From Reyranella aquatilis (lineage in GTDB: Bacteria; Pseudomonadota; Alphaproteobacteria; Reyranellales; Reyranellaceae), in assembly GCF_020880995.1 (NCBI RefSeq), contig NZ_JAJISD010000013.1, positions 124,001-188,000 of the forward strand: a stretch of DNA of 64,000 bases, given 5' to 3'. Below the pieces are notes generated by a model. That model saw nothing but the letters and a program-made list of their open reading frames with translations, ran no database searches and was not told the DNA's origin. The translations under genes and the position numbers were made by a program. Shown here piece by piece: positions 36,589 through 48,079 of this stretch (positions within the stretch are counted from its first letter, which is position 1; every line of letters begins with the position of its first letter).

Positions 36589-37566
36589 TCAATCCAGCGA
36601 GATGCCGGTCTCGACCGCCACGGCCTTCCATTGGCGCACCTCGCCGTCGAGGAAGCGCGCCATCTCCACGCTGCCCTGCGGCATCGGATCGAGAAAGGCT
36701 GCGTCAAACTTCTCCTTCACATCCGGCAGCAGTAGGACGCGGGATATGTCGGCCGCAAGCTTGCTCGTCACGGCCGGCGGCGTGCCCGCTGGGGCCAGGA
36801 AGCCGTACCAGTTGTAGACGACGACACCCGGCGCACTCTCGGCATAGGTCTGCACGTCCGGCAGGCGCGGATGGCGCTCTGCCGTGGCGATCGCCAGCGC
36901 CTTCAGCTTGCCCGACTGGAGATGCGGCATGACCGGCGCCATCGCATTCATCACCAGCGGAATCTGGCCGTTGATCGCGTCGTTGAGCGCCGGCCCGCCA
37001 CCCTTGTAGGGCACATGCACGAGATCGAGGCCGACTTTGGTGCGCAGCAGCTCATAGGTCAGATGCGGACCGCTGCCCTGTCCCGGCGTGCCGACGGCGA
37101 TCTTCTGGAGCTGGTCGCGCGGCATTGCGAGCAGTTCCTTGAGGGAATTGGCCGGGAAGGACGGATGGGCGACCAGCACCTGCGGCGACGCGCCGACCAG
37201 CGTGATCGGAACGAAGTTCTTCACCGGGTCGTAGCGTGCCTTGGAATAGACCGCGGGATTGATGCCGTGCGCCACGTCGGCATAGAGCAGCGTGTAGCCA
37301 TCGGCCGGCGCCCGCGCGACGATCTCGGTGCCGAGCATGCCGGCCGCACCGGGCTTGTTGTCGACGATCAGGTTATAGCCTGCGCCCATCTCCTGGAGCT
37401 TCTGCGCCACCAGTCGGCCGGTGAAATCAGACCCGCCGCCGGGCGCGTAGGGCACCACAAGACGGATAGTCTGCGAGGGATACGCCGCCTGCGCGCCGGC
37501 GGACGAGGCTGTCAGACCGGTGGCCGCGCCAGAGACCACGAAGCTGCGTCGAGAAAGGTGTGCCAT
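36589..37566 (-). CDS. Tripartite tricarboxylate transporter substrate-binding protein (Bug family)
   Basis: 325 residues. N-terminal HLSRRSFVVSGAATGL is a twin-arginine-type signal (SRRSFVV), followed by processing near AGAQA. The mature domain has YPSQTIRLVVPYAPGGGSDFTGR, VDNKPGAAGMLGTEIVARAPADGYTLL and VHVPYKGGGPALNDAINGQI, diagnostic of TctC/Bug periplasmic binding proteins for carboxylates. TctA/TctB membrane subunits are not nearby, as is common for orphan Bug genes. It sits 49 bases after the asparaginase-like gene; a shared transcript taking up a carboxylate or amide is conceivable. Confidence 0.9.
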   Translation of the reverse strand: MAHLSRRSFVVSGAATGLTASSAGAQAAYPSQTIRLVVPYAPGGGSDFTGRLVAQKLQEMGAGYNLIVDNKPGAAGMLGTEIVARAPADGYTLLYADVAHGINPAVYSKARYDPVKNFVPITLVGASPQVLVAHPSFPANSLKELLAMPRDQLQKIAVGTPGQGSGPHLTYELLRTKVGLDLVHVPYKGGGPALNDAINGQIPLVMNAMAPVMPHLQSGKLKALAIATAERHPRLPDVQTYAESAPGVVVYNWYGFLAPAGTPPAVTSKLAADISRVLLLPDVKEKFDAAFLDPMPQGSVEMARFLDGEVRQWKAVAVETGISLD

Positions 37567-37615
37567 GGCTGGAGGAACATACACACTTCGTGCCAGACCT
37601 GTACCGTCGTTGGTT

Positions 37616-38623
37616 TCAGTAGGTCGCGAAGATCCGCGCGATCTCGGCTGGATCCGAGGTGCGGGTGAGCGCCAGGGCGAGCAGCAGACGTGCCTTCTGG
37701 GGATTGAGATTGTCGGCCGCCAGCACGCCCGCGTCGGTGAGCTTCTTGCTGTGATGGATGCGCCCTGAGCCGGCGCGCGAGGACTGCACGACCGCGACCC
37801 CCTGCTTCACCGCCTCGGTCATGGCCGCCAGGTCGGCAGCCGGGGGCATCCCGGGCGCGAAGCCGGCCGAGACCAGCCCCTTTGCCCCGGCGGCGACAAA
37901 CGCGCGCATCGCACTGCCGTCGGAGCCGGCATAGGCGTAGGCGATGTCGACCCGCGGCAGGGCGTCGAGGTCGGTGATGCTGAATTCGGTGTCCGGCATG
38001 TGCCGGCGTTCGGGCTTGCGGTAGTAGGCGATCCTGTCGCCGTCGGCATGTCCCAGGATGCCGAAGTCGGGCGTGCGGAAGGTCTGCATGCGCCAGTTCG
38101 AGGTCTTGGTGACCTCGCGCGCCGCCTGGATCTCGTCGTTCAACAGTACCAGCACGCCCCTGCCCCGGCTGTCGGCACTGGCCGCCGTGCGCACGCCGTT
38201 CACGAGATTGATGGCGGCATCGGTCGACAAGCCCGAGGCCGGCCGCTGCGAGCCGATCAGCACGACAGGCACATCGATCTTGAGCACCAGGTTCAGAACC
38301 CAGGCCGTCTCTTCCAGCGTCGCCGTGCCGTGACCGATGACGATGCCGGCGAGGTCGGGATGCTCGGCGACCACGCGATGGCAGAGGGTCGCGAGTTCCT
38401 TCCACTCGGCGAAGTAGATCTCGGGGCTCGGCACGTTGCGGAAATCGACCGGGATCACCTCGGCGATCTCGTTGACCACCGGAAAGCGTTCGACGATCTG
38501 ACTGGCATGCATCCGCTTGTCGTGGATGCCGTAGTCCTGCAACTCGAGCGGATGAATGCCGAGCGACGAGATGGTCCCGCCGGTGCCGATGAAGGCCACC
38601 TTGGGCCGCTTCGTGCTGCTCAC
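37616..38623 (-). CDS. Asparaginase/glutaminase-like amidohydrolase with altered active site
   Basis: 335 residues from a GTG at 38623 preceded six bases upstream by AGGAGA. The N-terminal FIGTGGTISS supplies the Thr14 nucleophile. The second element reads GHGTATLEETAW: the Asp that binds substrate in bacterial asparaginases (HGTDT) is Ala101 here. The usual GSQD substrate loop is replaced by FRNVPS. The Lys of REVTKTS and the C-terminal DNLNPQKARLLLALALTRTSDP are conserved. There is no signal peptide, so it is probably cytoplasmic. It likely hydrolyses an amide or lactam other than L-asparagine (inference). A Bug-type uptake gene follows. Confidence 0.85.
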   Translation of the reverse strand: MSSTKRPKVAFIGTGGTISSLGIHPLELQDYGIHDKRMHASQIVERFPVVNEIAEVIPVDFRNVPSPEIYFAEWKELATLCHRVVAEHPDLAGIVIGHGTATLEETAWVLNLVLKIDVPVVLIGSQRPASGLSTDAAINLVNGVRTAASADSRGRGVLVLLNDEIQAAREVTKTSNWRMQTFRTPDFGILGHADGDRIAYYRKPERRHMPDTEFSITDLDALPRVDIAYAYAGSDGSAMRAFVAAGAKGLVSAGFAPGMPPAADLAAMTEAVKQGVAVVQSSRAGSGRIHHSKKLTDAGVLAADNLNPQKARLLLALALTRTSDPAEIARIFATY

Positions 38624-38677
38624 GCGATTCTCCTGCGCTGTTCGAGTACGCGGCGCAGGACGCAAGATCGATGCCGC

Positions 38678-38706
38678 CGCGATGTCGCCGCTCCGGCGAC
38701 ATCGCG
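38678..38706. repeat. Perfect 13-bp hairpin between GST and asparaginase-like genes
   Basis: CGCGATGTCGCCG at 38678-38690, loop CTC, and its exact reverse complement at 38694-38706. It follows the GST stop in the minus direction and precedes the asparaginase-like GTG. No T-run follows, so it could be a weak terminator, an mRNA-stabilising stem or a protein site. Confidence 0.55.
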
Positions 38707-38728
38707 CGCAGCGAAAGACGCGAGGCGT

Positions 38729-39604
38729 CTAGCCCTTCGCCGCCACCTTGTCCTGTGTCTTCAGGTCGAAGTCGCTGGCGTCGTGACGCTCGTGGAGCTG
38801 GGCCGCGGGATCGCCCTGCAGGCGGTTGACGATGCGGCCGCGGCGGACCGCCGGACGCGCGCCGATCTCGTCGGCCCAGCGCTGGACGTTCTTGTATTCG
38901 TGCACCGACAGGAACTCGCCCGCGCCGTAGAGCAGGCCCTTGGCCAGCCCGCCGTACCACGGCCACACGGCGATGTCGGCGATCGTGTAGTCGTCGCCGC
39001 CCAGGTATTTGCTCTCGGCCAGGCGCCGGTCGAGCACGTCGAGCTGGCGCTTGGTCTCCATGGCGAAGCGATCGATCGCATACTCGATCTTGACCGGCGC
39101 GTAGGCGTAGAAATGGCCGAAGCCGCCGCCCAGATAGGGCGCGCTGCCCATCTGCCAGAACAGCCACGACAGGCATTCCGCGCGCTCGGCGCTATCGGTC
39201 GGCACCAGCGCGCCGAACTTCTCCGCGAGATAGAGCAGGATCGCGCCGGATTCGAATACGCGCACCGGCTTCGGCCCGCTGCGATCCAGCAGCGCCGGGA
39301 TCTTGGAGTTGGGATTGATCGCCACGAAGCCGCTGCCGAACTGGTCGCCCTCGCCGATCTTGATCAGCCAGGCATCGTACTCCGCACCCTTGTGGCCGAG
39401 CGCCAGCAGCTCCTCGAGCATGATGGTGACCTTCTGGCCGTTCGGCGTGCCCAGCGAATAGAGCTGCAGCGGATGCTTGCCGACGGGCAGCTCCTTCTCG
39501 CTGATCGCACCGGCGATCGGCCGGTTGATGTTGGCGAACCGGCCGCCGCTCGCCTTGTTCCAGGTCCAGACCTTGGGCGGCGTGTAGTCCGATGCGTTAC
39601 TCAT
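38729..39604 (-). CDS. yghU: YghU-type glutathione S-transferase
   Basis: 291 residues from the ATG at 39604. The N-terminal extension (PPKVWTWNKASGGRFANINRPIAG) and LQLYSLGTPNGQKVTIMLEELLALG are specific for the Nu-class YghU/YfcG group. NPNSKIPALLDRSG and FESGAILLYLAEKFG form the glutathione site. LGGGFGHFYAYAP and KYLGGDDYTIADIAVWPWYGGL are in the C-terminal helical domain. The family has disulfide-bond reductase and peroxidase activity with two bound glutathiones. A hairpin follows its 3' end. The YCII-like gene lies 149 bases upstream on the same strand. Confidence 0.9.
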   Translation of the reverse strand: MSNASDYTPPKVWTWNKASGGRFANINRPIAGAISEKELPVGKHPLQLYSLGTPNGQKVTIMLEELLALGHKGAEYDAWLIKIGEGDQFGSGFVAINPNSKIPALLDRSGPKPVRVFESGAILLYLAEKFGALVPTDSAERAECLSWLFWQMGSAPYLGGGFGHFYAYAPVKIEYAIDRFAMETKRQLDVLDRRLAESKYLGGDDYTIADIAVWPWYGGLAKGLLYGAGEFLSVHEYKNVQRWADEIGARPAVRRGRIVNRLQGDPAAQLHERHDASDFDLKTQDKVAAKG

Positions 39605-39753
39605 GCTCCACAATCCTCTGATGAAAGCTCCGTTGATGAAGCCATTCTATCCGGACCGGCGCGATCCCGCGCGCCCCGCCTCGAGGATTCGACGACGGAT
39701 TCCTCATCGGCGGCCGCACGAATTCTCGTGCGACCTGCCGAAGGCTTCCGGTA

Positions 39754-40134
39754 TCAGCCGGCCTCGCCCGTGAGGTCGGACAGTTCGTAGAGCGGCCGGA
39801 TCTCGATCTCGCTGGGTCCCGGCATGGGATTGGGGCAGCGTTTCACCCAGGACACCGCCTCGTCCATGTCCTTCACCTCCCACAGCCAGAAGCCCGCGAT
39901 CTGCTCACCCGCGGGCGCGAAAGGTCCCTTTCGCGCGGTGCGCGCGGCGCCGTCGAACGCCACCCGCCGGCCCTCCGAGGTGGGCTTCAGCCCGTCGCCG
40001 TCACGAAGGATGCCGGCTTTCTCCAGTTCCTGGTTGAACTTCCCCATCGCTTCCATCAGCGCCATGTTCTCCGGGGACTGGACGAAGCCCTTCTCGCTGT
40101 CCGCCGTCGCCTTCACGATCACCATCACCCGCAT
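39754..40134 (-). CDS. YCII-related domain protein
   Basis: 126 residues. The ATG at 40134 has AAGGAG six bases before it, so a longer open frame upstream is rejected. MRVMVIVKA...KFNQELEKAGILRDGDGLKPT and AGFWLWEVKDMDEAVSWVKRCP are typical of the DGPF/YCII superfamily, small dimeric barrel proteins that often neighbour ECF sigma factors. No sigma gene is adjacent here. No catalytic function is assigned. It is divergent from a Tat-exported hydrolase gene. Confidence 0.85.
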   Translation of the reverse strand: MRVMVIVKATADSEKGFVQSPENMALMEAMGKFNQELEKAGILRDGDGLKPTSEGRRVAFDGAARTARKGPFAPAGEQIAGFWLWEVKDMDEAVSWVKRCPNPMPGPSEIEIRPLYELSDLTGEAG

Positions 40135-40357
40135 CTCTATCTCCTTCGTGATGCCGAACTCATCGGCCTTGTGATGGAACGACGAACGGGGCTCGCCGGA
40201 GCCGACAGGCCCGCGGACATAAAAGTCGCTGGCCGATGCGCGCGCCGCGCTGTCTGGAAACCACCGCGCTGGCGGGCGATGATCGCACGGTCTCGGCGCG
40301 CCCTTTACCCAATCGGGCCGCGCCGATCCGCACCCGATACGTTCCAAGGCCAATGGC

Positions 40358-41737
40358 ATGAGCTCCGAAAACGCTGCCCCTCCCGCGCCACACTCCCGCC
40401 CGCCAGGCGCCCTTGTCGGCCGACGATCGGTTCTGGGTGCGACCGGCGCCACCGCCGGTTCGCTCGCGCTCGCAATGTCCATGCGGCAGGCGTCGGCATC
40501 GCCCGTCCAGACGGCGCAGGCCGACGCAGGGCCGCCCGTTCGGATCGCCAGGGCGCGGCTCGATGCGCTCGCGGCGAAGTTCTATCCAGTGTTCAACGAG
40601 GGCAACGTTCTGGGCGCCTTCTCGGCCGAACGGCATGGCGCGCGCTACGATGTCGAGTTGCGGGCCTTCACCACGCGCTCGCGGCTGCCGCAGACCGGCG
40701 AGCCGGTCGAGGTCAGCGGGCTTCTCGCGGTGCCCGCCGGCCGCGAGGGCCCCGTGCCTGTCGTCTCCTGGCAGCATGGCACGATCCTGTCTTTCGACCA
40801 GGTCCCCTCCAACCTCACGAAGCTCGCGGTCGAGCGCTACGAACTGCGCGATTCGGTCGATTCGCTGGAGACGCTGTTCAACATCCAGCGCCTCGCGGGA
40901 AACGGCTACGCCGTCATCGCCGCGGACTATCTCGGCAAGGGCGCCTACCGGAACGGCCGCGACGAAGCCTATGCCGTCAAGGACGTCACCGTTCAGGTCT
41001 GCCTCGATGTTCTGCAGGCCGGCGTGCGCGAACTGGAGCGATCGGGCCGGCGCCAGTCCGCGCTGTTCCTGAACGGCTGGTCGCAGGGCGCGCTCAACAC
41101 CCAGTGGATCAAGCAGGACCTGCAGCGGCGCGGCATCGCGGTGGCCGCGACGGCCGCCCAGAGCCCGTTCAACGACCTGCCGAACACGTTCCACTACTGG
41201 TCGAGCCCGCAATCCTTCGCGCCGTCCACGGCGGCTTCCTATCCGCCACCGCCTGCCTGGATCGTGCCCTGCCTGATCGTGCTGCTCGGCAGCTATCGGC
41301 GCTATTACGGCCTTGCCGATCTCTTCGAGACCGCGATCAGGCCGCAATACAGAGCCTTCGCCGAGAAATACTGGTCCGACTACAGCATCGATCCGCAGGC
41401 CGCGAAGACGATCCCGCCGGTCGCCGACTTCCTGATCGAGGGCCTGTTCGAGCGCTACACCCACGACACGAACAGCAGACTGCTGCGCCGCCTCGCCGCC
41501 AACAGCACGACCTTCTGGGACTACGATTCGCCGATCCGCTTCTACTACGGTCTGGCCGACGAGGCACTGAACCCGCGGCTCGTCAGCATGGCCCTGGCGT
41601 CGGGCGGACGCGACATGGCGGGCGTTCCGGTCAAGGGCGCGAGCCACCGCGCCACCTTCCTGGCGAGCCTCTACGGCGACGGCGCCAACCTGAACGGCCA
41701 GTCCACCGTCTTGGACTGGTTCAATTCGCGCCTCTAG
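40358..41737 (+). CDS. Tat-exported alpha/beta hydrolase (secretory lipase-like)
   Basis: 459 residues. A twin-arginine signal (GRRSVLGATGATAGSLALA, Arg22-Arg23) indicates folded export. The hydrolase shows VVSWQHGTI (oxyanion region), a nucleophile elbow GWSQGALN, catalytic Asp likely in YYGLADEALN, and His in KGASHRATF. The layout resembles secreted lipase/esterase families whose C-terminal half carries a lid. The substrate is unknown. It is convergent with the ABC-F gene (33-base gap) and separated by 223 bases from the divergent YCII gene; no promoter could be picked there with confidence. Confidence 0.83.
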   Translation: MSSENAAPPAPHSRPPGALVGRRSVLGATGATAGSLALAMSMRQASASPVQTAQADAGPPVRIARARLDALAAKFYPVFNEGNVLGAFSAERHGARYDVELRAFTTRSRLPQTGEPVEVSGLLAVPAGREGPVPVVSWQHGTILSFDQVPSNLTKLAVERYELRDSVDSLETLFNIQRLAGNGYAVIAADYLGKGAYRNGRDEAYAVKDVTVQVCLDVLQAGVRELERSGRRQSALFLNGWSQGALNTQWIKQDLQRRGIAVAATAAQSPFNDLPNTFHYWSSPQSFAPSTAASYPPPPAWIVPCLIVLLGSYRRYYGLADLFETAIRPQYRAFAEKYWSDYSIDPQAAKTIPPVADFLIEGLFERYTHDTNSRLLRRLAANSTTFWDYDSPIRFYYGLADEALNPRLVSMALASGGRDMAGVPVKGASHRATFLASLYGDGANLNGQSTVLDWFNSRL

Positions 41738-41770
41738 GCACGGCGCGATAGCCAGCCCTGGAGGCCCTCG

Positions 41771-43396
41771 TCAGCCCGGATGCAGGCCGGGCGCCTCCTG
41801 GCCCGTGCTGGCGACATACTCGGTATAGCCGCCGCCATACTGATGGACGCCCTCGGGCGTCAGTTCGAGGACGCGGTTGGAGAGCGCGGCCAGGAAGTGG
41901 CGATCGTGGGAGACGAACAGCATCGTGCCCTCGAACTGCGCCAGCGCCGCGACCAGCATTTCCTTGGTGGCCATGTCGAGATGGTTGGTCGGCTCGTCGA
42001 GCACCAGGAAGTTCGGCGGGTCGAACAGCATCTTGGCCATGACCAGCCGTGCCTTCTCGCCACCCGAGAGCACACGGCAGGGCTTCTCGACGTCATCGCC
42101 GGAGAAGCCGAAGCAGCCGGCCAACGACTTGAGCGCGCCGGTGCCCGCCTGCGGGAAGGAATGGTCGAGCGATTCGAACACCGTGTCGTCGCCGTCCAGC
42201 AGGTCCATCGAATGCTGGGCGAAGTAGCCCATCTTGACGCTTGCGCCGATCGCGACGCTGCCCTCGTCGGGCTCGGTGGCGCCGGCCACCAGCTTCAGCA
42301 GCGTCGACTTGCCCGCGCCGTTGGCGCCCAGCACGCACCAGCGTTCCAGCCGGCGCAGGCGCAGGTCGAGGCCCGAGTAGATCGACTGGCTGCCGTAGCC
42401 CTTGTGGACGTTGCGGAAGCTCACCACGTCCTCGCCCGAGCGCGGCGGCGTGCGGAACTCGAACATCACCGACTGGCGGCGGCGCGGCGGCTCGACCTTC
42501 TCGATCTTGTCGAGCTTCTTCACGCGGCTCTGCACCTGCGCGGCATGGGACGCGCGCGCCTTGAACCGCTCGATGAACTTCATCTCCTTGGCCAGCATCG
42601 CCTGCTGGCGCTCGAACTGCGCCTGACGCTGCTTTTCGCCGAGCGCCCGCTGCTGCTCGTAGAAGTCGAAGTTGCCCGAATAGGTGATCAGCGTGCCGCC
42701 GTCGATCTCGATGACCTTGCCGACGATGCGGTTCATGAACTCGCGGTCGTGGCTCGTCATCAGCAGCGCGCCGTCGTACTTCTTCAGGAAGTCCTCCAGC
42801 CAGATCAGGCTTTCGAGATCGAGATGGTTGGAGGGCTCGTCGAGCAGCATGCCGTCGGGCCGCATCAGCAGGATGCGGGCGAGCGCCACGCGCATCTTCC
42901 AGCCGCCCGAGAGCAGGCCCACGTCGCCGTCCATTCGCTCCTGGCTGAACGACAGCCCCGCCAGCACCTCGCGCGCGCGGGCGTCGAGCGCGTAGCCGTC
43001 CAGTTCCTCGAAGCGGCCCTGAACCTCGCCGTAGCGCTCGACCAGCGCATCCATGTTGTCGGCCTGGTCCGGATCGGCCATCGCCGCCTCCAGCCGGGCA
43101 ATCTCGACCGCCAGTTCGCTGACCGGGCCGACGCCGTCCATCACCGCGGCGACCGCGCTCATGCCCGACATCTCGCCGACATCCTGACTGAAATAGCCGA
43201 TGGTCATGCCGGGATCGATCGTCACCTGGCCGTCGTCGGGCTGCTCCTGGCCCGCGATCATGCGGAACAGCGTCGTCTTGCCCGCGCCGTTGGGCCCCAC
43301 GAGGCCCGCCTTCTCCCCCTTCTGGAGGCCCATCGAGGCGTCGATGAACAGGATCTGGTGGCCGTTCTGCTTGCTGATGTTATCGAGACGAATCAT
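41771..43396 (-). CDS. ABC-F family ATPase
   Basis: 541 residues with two ATPase domains and no membrane segments, so a ribosome-associated ABC-F protein. Domain 1: [42 protein letters not shown]. The linker (residues ~235-300) is charged and helical. Domain 2: GANGAGKSTLLKLV, VLSGGEKARLVMAKML, LVLDEPTNHLD. Members release stalled or antibiotic-blocked ribosomes. The ATG at 43396 gives the family N-terminus MIRLDNISK. A decayed copy of its 5' third plus upstream DNA lies at 51089-51497, and part of its upstream region recurs at 45279. Confidence 0.92.
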   Translation of the reverse strand: MIRLDNISKQNGHQILFIDASMGLQKGEKAGLVGPNGAGKTTLFRMIAGQEQPDDGQVTIDPGMTIGYFSQDVGEMSGMSAVAAVMDGVGPVSELAVEIARLEAAMADPDQADNMDALVERYGEVQGRFEELDGYALDARAREVLAGLSFSQERMDGDVGLLSGGWKMRVALARILLMRPDGMLLDEPSNHLDLESLIWLEDFLKKYDGALLMTSHDREFMNRIVGKVIEIDGGTLITYSGNFDFYEQQRALGEKQRQAQFERQQAMLAKEMKFIERFKARASHAAQVQSRVKKLDKIEKVEPPRRRQSVMFEFRTPPRSGEDVVSFRNVHKGYGSQSIYSGLDLRLRRLERWCVLGANGAGKSTLLKLVAGATEPDEGSVAIGASVKMGYFAQHSMDLLDGDDTVFESLDHSFPQAGTGALKSLAGCFGFSGDDVEKPCRVLSGGEKARLVMAKMLFDPPNFLVLDEPTNHLDMATKEMLVAALAQFEGTMLFVSHDRHFLAALSNRVLELTPEGVHQYGGGYTEYVASTGQEAPGLHPG

Positions 43397-43440
43397 GGCG
43401 CCCGTGCTGGCGGGAAAGCAGCCGCGATGCAAGCGCGGGC

Positions 43441-43467
43441 CGATGACGGTCTTGCGGCCGATTGTCC
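43441..43467 (+). repeat. 27-bp exact repeat, copy 1 (upstream of ABC-F)
   Basis: The 27 bases beginning CGATGACGGTCTTGCGGCC recur exactly at 45279-45305 in the same orientation. A degenerate form lies near 51471-51497 upstream of the ABC-F pseudogene. Confidence 0.8.
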
Positions 43468-43559
43468 TCTCTTTGCTCGCGCCGGTGGCCTCAACGACAC
43501 CTGCACCCAAGTGCGAGCCGCCTGGTGTGCGCGTCAGCCACCGGCTGCCTGTCTTCGGC

Positions 43560-43985
43560 TCAGCGCGGGCTGATGAGCGCCCTGCGCGATCGGCCCCACA
43601 GGATCAGCACGGCAAGGGCGACGTAGATCAGGTTGAACGGCAGCGGAGCAAACTCGCCGCGGATCATGTGGAACGGAATGGCCAGGGCCTGAATGGCCAG
43701 GAGGCCGGCGGCGGCCCAGACCGTCAGCTGCGGCATGATCCGGGTCGCGGCGGGCAGGATCAGGCCGACGGCGCCGAGGAACTCGACGAGGGCGATGCCC
43801 CGCACCAGCCAGAGCGGTGCGCCGGCGGTCCAGACGAGACCCATCGCCACAAGGTCGGGAATCGGCATCAGGCCCTTCATGTAGGCGGCCATCAGATAAA
43901 GGGCCGCCAGCGCGAGCTGCGCGGCCCAGAGGCCGGCGTTCCAACGCGGGCTGGAGAGGGGGGCGATCGTGGCTGTCAGGGTCAT
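43560..43985 (-). CDS. DoxX family membrane protein
   Basis: 141 residues with four hydrophobic helices. AALYLMAAYMKGLMPIPDLVAMG and GIALVEFLGAVGLILPAATRIMPQLTVWAA are typical of DoxX-like proteins, which are small inner-membrane proteins linked to redox or thiol stress. It is divergent from a LysR gene across 129 AT-richer bases, the classic arrangement for a LysR-controlled target. Its downstream end is 163 bases from the ABC-F start region. Confidence 0.83.
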   Translation of the reverse strand: MTLTATIAPLSSPRWNAGLWAAQLALAALYLMAAYMKGLMPIPDLVAMGLVWTAGAPLWLVRGIALVEFLGAVGLILPAATRIMPQLTVWAAAGLLAIQALAIPFHMIRGEFAPLPFNLIYVALAVLILWGRSRRALISPR

Positions 43986-44061
43986 GGCTGTTCTTTCCGG
44001 TTGGCGCCGTCTCGGGACTGGCGCGGTTGACTGATGGACAGATCATTTGCTCTTTCTTGTA

Positions 44062-44095
44062 AATTGATCATCAGCCCAAGAATTGATGCTATATT
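44062..44095. promoter_or_regulatory. DoxX/LysR intergenic control region
   Basis: In a 129-base AT-rich gap between divergent genes there are two AATTGAT direct copies (44062-44068 and 44081-44087, 19 bases apart). A TATATT at 44090-44095 could be the LysR -10 element. LysR regulators usually bind this kind of divergent promoter; the exact box is not clear. Confidence 0.4.
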
Positions 44096-44114
44096 TCCCT
44101 ACAGGAGATAATTC

Positions 44115-45011
44115 ATGGACGCCCTTCTCGGCCTTCGCGTCTTTGCCATGGTCGCCGAGCTGCGCAGCTTTGCCGCCGCGGCCGATCGGCTGGGCCTGTC
44201 GGCCGCGATGACCAGCAAGCACGTGCAAGCCGTCGAGGCCCGCGTCGGCGCGCGCCTGCTGAACCGTACCAGCCGAAGCGTCAGCCTGACCGAGGCCGGG
44301 ACGATCTACCTTGCCACCGTGCGGAGCCTGCTCGACGGGCTCGAACAGACCGAAGCACAGCTGGCGCAATCGACGCTCCAGCCCAGGGGCATGCTCAAGG
44401 TCAGCCTGCCGGTCTGGATGGCGAACCGGGCCTTTGCGCGGCTTCTGGCGGCGTTCCACGCCCAGAACCCGGGCGTGACGCTGGATCTCGACCTGTCGGG
44501 CCGCAAGGTCAACCTCGTGGACGAGGGTTTCGACCTGGCGCTGCGGGTCACGCCCACGCTCGACGAAACGCTGATCGCGCGGCGCCTGGCGACGATCTCC
44601 TTCGCCCTGGTCGGAACACCCGCGCTGCTGGATCGCCTGGGCCGGCCCCGGGAGGTCGAGGCCCTCGCAGGGGCGCCGTTCCTGGCCTATTCCACGGTGG
44701 CGCCGGATGGCCGGGTACGCCTGTCCAGGGACGGCCCCGAGTTGCAGTTGTACCCCGTGCTGCTGTCCGGCAACGAGACGCTCCTGCACCTTGCCGTGCG
44801 CGAGGGGATGGGCCTCGCCTTCATGCCGCTGTGGCTGGTCGCCGAGGATCTGGCGACGGGCCGGCTGGAAGCCGTTCTGCCGCCCGAGCTCTGGCCCAGG
44901 CTCACGCTGCACGCGGTCTATCCCAATCGCAGTTACTTGCCGGCCAAGGTGAGGACCTTCCTCGACTTTCTGACCGGCCCCGACGGCATAGGCGGTCTGG
45001 ACCGCGAGTGA
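44115..45011 (+). CDS. LysR family transcriptional regulator
   Basis: 298 residues. The N-terminal winged helix is LRVFAMVAELRSFAAAADRLGLSAAMTSKHVQAVEARVGARLLNRTSRSVSLTEAG, followed by the linker helix and a periplasmic-binding-like effector domain (LKVSLPVWMANRAFARLLAAFH, GFDLALRV). AGGAGA precedes the ATG by seven bases. It most likely regulates the divergent doxX-like gene and itself. The effector is unknown. The CrgA-like branch is suggested by SRSVSLTEAG and the FDLALRV context. Confidence 0.92.
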   Translation: MDALLGLRVFAMVAELRSFAAAADRLGLSAAMTSKHVQAVEARVGARLLNRTSRSVSLTEAGTIYLATVRSLLDGLEQTEAQLAQSTLQPRGMLKVSLPVWMANRAFARLLAAFHAQNPGVTLDLDLSGRKVNLVDEGFDLALRVTPTLDETLIARRLATISFALVGTPALLDRLGRPREVEALAGAPFLAYSTVAPDGRVRLSRDGPELQLYPVLLSGNETLLHLAVREGMGLAFMPLWLVAEDLATGRLEAVLPPELWPRLTLHAVYPNRSYLPAKVRTFLDFLTGPDGIGGLDRE

Positions 45012-47656
<2,645 letters not shown>

Positions 47657-47681
47657 GCGGCGCGACAGGCTGAAGACGACG

Positions 47682-47714
47682 AAGCCGCCCCGGGCAACCG
47701 GGGCGGCTTTTTCT
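47682..47714 (+). terminator. Rho-independent terminator of icd
   Basis: AAGCCGCCCCGG, a GCAA tetraloop and the exact complement CCGGGGCGGCTT form a perfect 12-bp stem (47682-47709), followed by TTTCTT. It starts 26 bases after the icd stop. Confidence 0.92.
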
Positions 47715-47753
47715 TGGCCCCGTGGCCTTGCCCTACCGCGACGACAAACAACG

Positions 47754-47866
47754 CCCTCACCCTGAGGAGCGGTCCAAAGGACCGCGTCTCGAAGGGTGGC
47801 AATGCGCACCTGCCCGTTGCCCATCCTTCGAGACGCGCGCCTTCGGCGCGCTCCTCAGGATGAGGG
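47754..47866. repeat. Palindromic intergenic repeat, copy 1
   Basis: A ~113-base inverted repeat. The left arm CCCTCACCCTGAGGAGC... GTCTCGAAGGGTGGCAA pairs with the right arm CCCATCCTTCGAGACGCGC...GCTCCTCAGGATGAGGG. Each arm carries its own small hairpin (GGTCCAAAGGACC; GCGCGCCTTCGGCGCGC). A second copy is at 58961-59070. It resembles REP-like palindromes abundant in Bradyrhizobium-type genomes (recollection). Confidence 0.85.
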
Positions 47867-47905
47867 AATTGCTTGAATTGATTCAGTCGATTGCCGAGCG
47901 GCCTC

Positions 47906-48079
47906 TCAGGACGACGAAGGTATCGCCCGCCCCTTCCGCCGCAGATCGCCCTTGCAGCGTTCCGAGCAGGTCTTGACCTGGTCCCAGTCGCGCGCCCACT
48001 TCTTGCGCCAGGCGAAGGGGCGGCCGCAGGCGGCGCAGGTCTTCTCGGGCAGGGTCGACTTGGTGTAGCGCTTCGCCAT
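47906..48079 (-). CDS. DUF2256 small zinc-ribbon-like protein
   Basis: 57 residues. TCAACGRPFAWRKKWARDW and KTCSERC carry two CxxC/CxxxC-like pairs (TCAAC; CSERC) that likely bind zinc. DUF2256 proteins are commonly encoded next to cryptochrome/photolyase-related genes. The start overlaps the photolyase stop by one base (TGATG), so the two are translationally coupled. The function is unknown. Confidence 0.88.
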   Translation of the reverse strand: MAKRYTKSTLPEKTCAACGRPFAWRKKWARDWDQVKTCSERCKGDLRRKGRAIPSSS

